DNA of 64,000 nt, from NCBI RefSeq assembly GCF_024679095.1, contig NC_066571.1:4716783-4780782 (forward strand), given 5' to 3'. This document shows, piece after piece, positions 58,320 to 64,000 of this stretch (positions are counted from its first letter, which is position 1; every line of letters starts with the position of its first letter). The position numbers were made by a program, and so were the translations under genes. The notes under the pieces are model-generated. The model had not been told where the DNA came from, made no database searches, and was given only the letters and a program-made list of their open reading frames with translations. The stretch comes from Eriocheir sinensis. Taxonomy: Eukaryota > Arthropoda > Malacostraca > Decapoda > Varunidae.

Positions 58320-58604
58320 GTGATGGTGGTGATGATGGTGGTGGTGATGGTGATGGTGTGATAATTATGGTGATGATAATGATGGTGATGATGATGAGGG
58401 TGATGATTAAGTGTTGGTGTTATTGTTAAAGTTGTTGTTGTTGTTATTGCTGTTGTTGTTTCAGTAGTAGTAGTAGTAGTAGTAGTAGTTGTTGTTATTG
58501 TTGTTGTTGTTACAGTAGCAGAAGTAGTAGTGGTAGTGATAGTGGTGGTGGTAGTAGTCGTAGTAGTTAGTAGTGGTAGTAGTAGTAGTAGTAGTAGTTG
58601 TAGC

Positions 58605-58637
<33 letters not shown>

Positions 58638-58686
58638 CAATACTGAATAAAAATAATGAATACTAAATAATTACCCACCCTAAAGC

Positions 58687-58720
<34 letters not shown>
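58320..58720. repeat. GGT/GTT/AGT arrays and an inverted AAC array
   Basis: Trinucleotide arrays dominated by GTT and AGT. The AAC array at 58684-58722 is inverted relative to the GTT array at 58607-58638. Confidence 0.95.
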
Positions 58721-58721
<1 letters not shown>

Positions 58722-58839
58722 GAGAAAAAAATGAACCAGATGAAATCACAAAAAAAAAAAAAAAAAATGTAAAAAGAAAAAAATGAAACAAAGAAGAAAG
58801 AAATTACGAACCATAAAAAAAGAATGTTACAAAACTGGA

Positions 58840-58841
<2 letters not shown>

Positions 58842-58900
<59 letters not shown>
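58842..58900. repeat. (CA)n microsatellite
   Basis: About 29 CA units followed by C-rich sequence. Confidence 0.98.
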
Positions 58901-58902
<2 letters not shown>

Positions 58903-58979
58903 TCTATATCTTTCTCCCCCCCCACACACACTCTACGCCCTCTCCTCCACTCCCCTTCTCCCCTTCCCCCCTTCCCCAA

Positions 58980-59750
58980 TCCTCCCTCTCTCCCTCCCCC
59001 TAATCCCGCAACCTCTTCTAATCTCCTCTTCCTCCACCTTCTCCTCCCCAACAGACCCCTAATCACCCACCCCAATCAAGCACCCAATCACCCACATTAT
59101 CTCCCTAATCACCCACCACATACACCCCAACCACCTTTACCCCAATCACCTCTAATCATGACTCCACCTCCCCCACTACCCCTTCTTCTTTCCTCCTCAC
59201 CTTCCATTCCAATCATCCAATCCGTTTCTCCTTTCCAGTCATAACGAAGGGAGAGCTGGGAGATATTTCTGATCATTACATCCAATCAGCTCCAATTCTC
59301 TTACCCCCCAATCCTCCTCCTCATTCAATCATCCAATTCACCTCCCTCACCCTCCACCCAATCGCCACATCCGTTATCTCTCTTTAAATGTTTCCCAATC
59401 GCCTTCATCCAATCCACCCTTCCGTTATCCTCACCATTTATCCTTCCCCACTCTCATCCATCCAATCACCCAATCCACCTTCCTTATCCCCTTACATCCA
59501 TCCCCATTCATCCAATCAGCACTCCCTCCCTTACCCTTACTCCATCATCTTTCCTCCCCTTAATCACCCATCCCAATCAAACATCCAATCACCCGCATTA
59601 TCACTTTAATCCCCCCCCTCAACCCTCCCTTACCCTAATCACCCACACCTCTCTCGTTACCCCTAATCATGAGTCCACCTCCCCCAATCACCAATCCCCG
59701 TCTCCCTTCCAATCAGAGTGAGGGGAGAGTCGTGTCCAATCCCTAATCAC
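58980..59750. repeat. CCAATCA-rich sequence with an about 500-bp-spaced duplication
   Basis: TAATCACCCA.CCCAATCAA, CCAATCACCC.CATTATC and AATCATGA.TCCACCTCCCC occur near 59062 and again near 59564. Each copy ends in a related segment with GGGAGAG. Many CCAAT/ATCACC motifs; no ORF. Confidence 0.75.
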
Positions 59751-59854
59751 GTCACCTGGCCGCTCTGATCACCCGCCAGCCTCGTTACGGGCAATAGTTG
59801 GCCTCGTGCTTGGCCGCCCTAACTATCCAGCCTGATGAATAACGAGCCCTAATT

Positions 59855-60200
59855 GGTGGGGGGTGGGGGGTGGGGAGATGGGAAGAATGGGGAGGTGGGG
59901 TGGTTAGGAGGTGTGGGGGGTACTGGGATAGGATTACGTGGTGTGCAGTGTTGGCTGGAGTAGGTGAGGGGGGGGGTGAGGAGGGGTAATAGGGTGGTGG
60001 GGAGGAGAGAAGGAGGTGGGGAAGTGAGAAGGGGGGTAGGGAGGGTTGATGGGGTGGGAAGAGATGTATGTGATGGTTAGGATGGGAAAGCGAGGTGGGG
60101 GGAAGGGGGATGGAATAGGGTGATGGGGAGAAATGGGGAAATTGTGGGGAAGTTGGGGTTGGGTAGGAAAGGTAAAGGGGGGTAGAATTTTGGAGAGGGT
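59855..60200. repeat. G-rich low-complexity tract
   Basis: GGGGTGGGG-type runs with potential for quadruplex structure; no gene. Confidence 0.85.
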
Positions 60201-60259
60201 GAGTGAGTTTTGGTGTCTGTGTCTGTGTATGTCTGTTTGTCTGTCATTGTTCGCCTCGC

Positions 60260-61380
60260 CCTTCTCTCTCTCTCTCTCTCTCTCTCTCCATCCTTCCGTC
60301 CCTTTCTATCCCTCCCCTTTCATCTTCTTTTTTGTCTGCTTCTCTTTATTCCCCGTCGCTTGGTTACAATATTTGCTCTTCCATTATGTACATTCTTATT
60401 TTCTGGAGTGTGTGTGTGTATTTTTTTTGTCTGTGTACCAACCTGCCTTCATCCCTGCCTTCCTACCTTTCTATCTATCAATCTATTTACCTATCCACCT
60501 ACCAGCAACCCTCCCTACCTACCTATCTACGAAACTACCTACATACCTACCTATCCATCTGTTTAAATACATCTCAATTAATCTGTTATATTTCTTCTCT
60601 TTTCCAGTAGCTTTTCTCTATGTTTTTTTTTTTATATTCAAGTAATCCATTTTCTTTTCTTATTTGGTTTCCACACTTATTTTTTTTGTTTTGATTACTG
60701 TTTTCGTTTTTTTCCCTTCTCCATTGTGTTACGGCTTCCTTTCTACTCCCTCCTTTCAATATTTCTGTAGTAATAGTTTCTTTCGTTCGTCTTTCTTTTT
60801 CATCTCCTCTGTTTCTTCTTGTATGCCCTTTCCCCTTCTACTTCGCTTTCTTTTTCTTCCTTCGTCATTCTATTCCCTCAGCTCTGTTTCCCAATTCCCC
60901 TTCCTCGCTTCTTTCTTCGTTTCCCTCTTTCTGCATTTTATTTTTCCTCTTTGCTATTTATTTCCTTGTTTTCCTCCCCAATAATTAGCGACTCGTCTAT
61001 TCCTCCCTCTCTCTCTCACCATCTTTCTTGACCTTATTCATTTTACCTCTCCATTTTTCACGTCCTCTCCCTTTCACTTCTACCAGTTTCTCTCGCTTCT
61101 CTTCTTTCCTCTACTCTCCCCTGTCTCTTATCTATCTGTATATCTATTCACCGATCTATCTACCTACCTAAGTATACATCCGTCTATCTCTAACCTTTCT
61201 ACGTAACTACCTACTCACCTAAGCTAAATGTCTATCTCTTTCACACTGCCTCCATAATTATCTATCTACATACTTATCTATTTATCTATCTATCTATCTA
61301 TCTATATTTCGGCCTTCCTACCTACTTGCTTACCTGTCTCCGCTATTAACTACCTGCCTATCTACCTGTCTGTATCTATT
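60260..61380. repeat. Pyrimidine-rich tract with CTAC/TATC tetranucleotides
   Basis: CT array at 60265-60289, degenerate CTACCTAC/TATCTATC at 60460-60560 and 61130-61375. Confidence 0.9.
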
Positions 61381-61407
61381 CACATGATGCAAAGTGTCCA
61401 TCAACAA

Positions 61408-61409
<2 letters not shown>

Positions 61410-61478
<69 letters not shown>
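61410..61478. repeat. (CA)n microsatellite
   Basis: About 34 CA units. Confidence 0.98.
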
Positions 61479-61479
<1 letters not shown>

Positions 61480-61579
61480 GAGACGCGGCGGAGTTTGAGA
61501 ATAAACAGCCATGACAGGGAGGAAGAAGCATCGAAGCCGCTTTCATGTTGTCTAAAGACATTCTGAGAAACTTTCAAGA

Positions 61580-62430
61580 GATAAAAGACGGGAAAGAGAG
61601 CGAGGGAGAGAGAGGAAGAGGGAGGGAGGAAAAGAGGGAGGGGGAGGACAAGAGCGGGAGGGGGAGGAAAAGAAAGAGGAAGGAAAAGAGAAGATGAGAG
61701 GGAAGGGGAGGAAAAGAGAGAGAGAGAGGAGGGAAAGGAGAGAGGTAGGAAAATAGAGGGAGAGGAAAGGGAAGGAAAAGAGAAAAGGGGAGGGGGAGGA
61801 AAAGAGAGGGAGGGAGGGGAAGGAAAAGAGAGGGAGAGAGGAAGGAAAAGAGATGGTGAGAGAAGGAGAGGGAAGGGGGAGGAAAAGAGAGGGAGGTGGA
61901 GGAAAATAGAGCGAGAGGGAGAGGAAGGAAAAGAGAGGAAGAGAGAGGGAGGGAAAGCGTGAGGAAGAGAGGGACGGGGAGGTAAAGAGAGCGAGAAGGA
62001 AGGGAAGGAAAAGAGGGAGAGAGAGGGGGGGAGGAAAAAAAGAGGGAGAGGGTAGGGGGAGGAAAAGAGGGAGAGGAAGAAAATGAGAGGAAGAGGGAGG
62101 GGCAGGAAAAGAGGGAGAAAGAAGGGATGTAAAAGATAGGGAGAGGAAGGAAAATAAAGGGAGAGGGAGAGGAAGGAAAAGGGAAGGAGAGGGAGGGGCA
62201 GGAAAAGAAGAGATGGAGGAGGAGGAAGAGAGAGAGAGGAAGGAAAATAGAGGGAGAGCAAGGAAAAGAGAGGGAGAGGAAGGAAAATAGAAGAAGAGGA
62301 GGAGGAAGGAAAAGAGAAGGAGAGGAAGAGGAAGGAAAAGAGAAGGAGAGGGAGGGGGAAGAAAAGAGAGAGAGGAAGGAAAAGAGAGAGAAATGAAGGA
62401 AAAGAGGGAGAGAGATGAAAAGAGTGACGT
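61580..62430. repeat. GGAAAGAGAGGGAG-type homopurine tract
   Basis: Degenerate repeats of GGAGGAAAAGAGAGGGAGAG over 850 bp. The 286-321-codon minus-strand Ser/Leu/Phe/Pro frames are artefacts. Confidence 0.93.
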
Positions 62431-62668
62431 CTGACACACCCATTGCTCTTCCCTTTTCTTACTAACCTTCAAAACAAAAGAAAAAGAAAAAAAAGAGCAT
62501 CCCAACCCGCTTAGCAAATTGTTTTTAAAAGCGTGAGTCCGGCCGAGGGTTGGTTCATAAATATTTAAGAGTATTACAACGCACCCGATGTTTACCGAAA
62601 TGTTTAGCTGTTATTCATGTTTTTGCTGCCTCGAAAACAAGCATAATTAGAAGGTTCTGAAAATGCAT

Positions 62669-62670
<2 letters not shown>

Positions 62671-62738
<68 letters not shown>

Positions 62739-62794
62739 TTTTTCTTTCTTTCTCTCTCATGGAAACTGTGAGGATTATTATGAAAAATGGGGGC

Positions 62795-62864
<70 letters not shown>
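62671..62864. repeat. (CT)n and (CA)n microsatellites
   Basis: CT at 62671-62735 and CA at 62798-62864. Confidence 0.98.
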
Positions 62865-62865
<1 letters not shown>

Positions 62866-62989
62866 CTAATTAAGTCACCCCGTCACTTTACATCACAGAA
62901 AATGGTGCGTTTCAACAACCATCAACCTTGAAAAAAAATAAGTAAATAAAAAAATAATCTCGGCAACAATAATAAAGAGATTGCTCAGA

Positions 62990-63360
62990 CTCCTCCTCCT
63001 CCTCCTCCTCCTCCTACTATTACTACTACTACTACATACATAAAGAAATAACGTGAGAGTAATTTCAAACCATTTTCCTCCCCATTAGAGAAGATGAAAA
63101 AATTGGTTCTAAGGGCAAAGTATGTTGTAGCCTAAAGACCTTGTGAGGAGGAGGAGGAGGAGGAGGAGGAGGAGGAAGAGGAGGAGGAGGAGGAGGAGGA
63201 GGAGGAGGAGCTCTCGTGTCGTCTTATTACCCTTTCTACGACCCTTCACAGCTATCCTCAGACAAATGACCCGAGGAGGAGAAGGAGGAGGTGGAAGAAG
63301 AAGAGGAGGAGGACAAGGAGGAGGAGGAGGGAGAAGAAAAGGAAGAAGACGAAGAAGAGC
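62990..63360. repeat. TCC array and GGA arrays in opposite orientation
   Basis: TCC at 62991-63015, GGA at 63145-63210 and GGA/GAA at 63275-63360. Inverted, so able to pair. Confidence 0.93.
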
Positions 63361-63499
63361 AACAAATTAGAAAGCGTGGAAACATGGAAGACAAGGCAAC
63401 AGAAAACAAGTAAATTGGTAAAATGGTGAAATAACAACATGGGAAACGTCTATTTAATTCACTCTTGTGGCAACGAAGAAACGGTGTATACGACCATTG

Positions 63500-63930
63500 A
63501 AGGAGTCTGATCGCTTACGCACTAACTGACTGAAAAGGTTTGAAATTCTTGACCCGGTAGCTGCGGGGGTCATGTTTCTTAGGTTAGGTTAGGTTAGGTT
63601 AGGTTAGGTTAAAGGCCCCTCTAGGCAAAATAATGAGAAAGAATCATCACTCACGGAGACCATTTCATAATATATATCAACGCATATGTGATCTGTTTAT
63701 GCATCATCTATTTTGGGAGGTTTATATCATGGCAGAAATTTGGCCCGTTGCTGGTACACGGTAAAGCCACAAATTTGGCCCGTCGCTGCTACCGGGTTGA
63801 GGCGGATGAAGCGATTAGAGAGGAAAGGGCAACAATGACAAGATCACTTACGCATTAAATGATTCCACAGGTTGAGAATTCTTAAGGCGGATAGAGCGAC
63901 TAGAGAGGAAAGAGAAACAATAACAACAAC
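63500..63930. repeat. Complex duplicated segment around the TTAGG block
   Basis: TGATCGCTTACGCACTAA with AATTCTTGACCCGG near 63510-63560 resembles AGATCACTTACGCATTAA with AATTCTTAAGGCGG near 63840-63890. GCGGATGAAGCGATTAGAGA near 63803 resembles GCGGATAGAGCGACTAGAGA near 63885. TTTGGCCCGT.GCTG.TAC also recurs near 63740 and 63775. Family not recognised. Confidence 0.6.
63579..63610 (+). repeat. Interstitial telomeric (TTAGG)n block
   Basis: Six perfect TTAGG units followed by TT. TTAGG is the ancestral arthropod telomere repeat. It lies inside a GC-richer complex segment, not at a sequence end. Confidence 0.9.
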
Positions 63931-64000
63931 TACCCCAGGCTCTGTACAGCATCACCTCAACTGAGCCCGAAGACCGATATCATTAGTTCTCGATATTCCT

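Noticed and set aside
61401..62517. Minus-strand ORFs of 286, 289 and 321 codons overlapping in three frames
   Set aside because: Stop codons are rare in polypyrimidine sequence; three overlapping open frames with the same composition argue against coding.

Overview
This window is animal nuclear DNA, almost certainly from a decapod crustacean and probably a brachyuran crab. The evidence is spliced genes with canonical GT-AG introns, very dense microsatellites, tRNA-derived SINEs, several LINE families, an interstitial TTAGG (arthropod telomere) block, and a jockey-type LINE whose sequence resembles one I recall as very abundant in swimming-crab genomes. That species-level hint is from memory and unverified.

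Two host genes are well supported. (1) On the minus strand, 20310 down to 7823, nine coding exons with matching splice phases encode a 435-residue FKBP51/52 (Drosophila FKBP59)-type Hsp90 co-chaperone: two FKBP domains, a TPR domain and a short acidic tail. A TATA box plus arthropod initiator at about 21980-21952 is a plausible promoter, followed by a non-coding first exon with a five-codon upstream ORF. The 5' UTR intron holds a 26-bp minisatellite. (2) On the plus strand, 35670 to 44565, six coding exons encode a 303-residue CRAL-TRIO (Sec14-like) lipid-transfer protein of the alpha-tocopherol-transfer/clavesin group.

Layout. 1-5.9 kb is a nested graveyard of LINE, SINE, Ty3/gypsy and hAT remnants. 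7.3-20.3 kb is the FKBP gene, whose introns hold a hAT element, pogo-like elements, a foldback element, LINE 3' tails and partial duplications of exon edges. 20.8-22 kb is the promoter side of that gene. 22-30 kb is intergenic, with a hairpin, minisatellites (26.2-27.7 kb, 22-bp unit; 27.9-28.3 kb, about 125-bp unit) and purine tracts. 30.3-35.1 kb is a possible Harbinger-like element split by a LINE with 63-bp target-site duplications. 35.6-44.6 kb is the CRAL-TRIO gene. 44.6-64 kb has no recognisable gene: it consists of multi-kilobase homopurine/homopyrimidine tracts and tandem repeats, interrupted by short islands of complex, often TAAT-rich sequence that look like candidate conserved regulatory elements.

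The two genes are unrelated in function (Hsp90 client maturation versus lipophilic-ligand transfer) and I see no operon-like or pathway link. The long ORFs elsewhere in the window are artefacts of simple repeats. I did not find a clear new biological system. The most interesting signals are the nested insertions with exact target-site duplications, the duplicated splice-site segments in the FKBP gene, the repeats that carry splice-site-like motifs, and the complex islands in the repeat desert.
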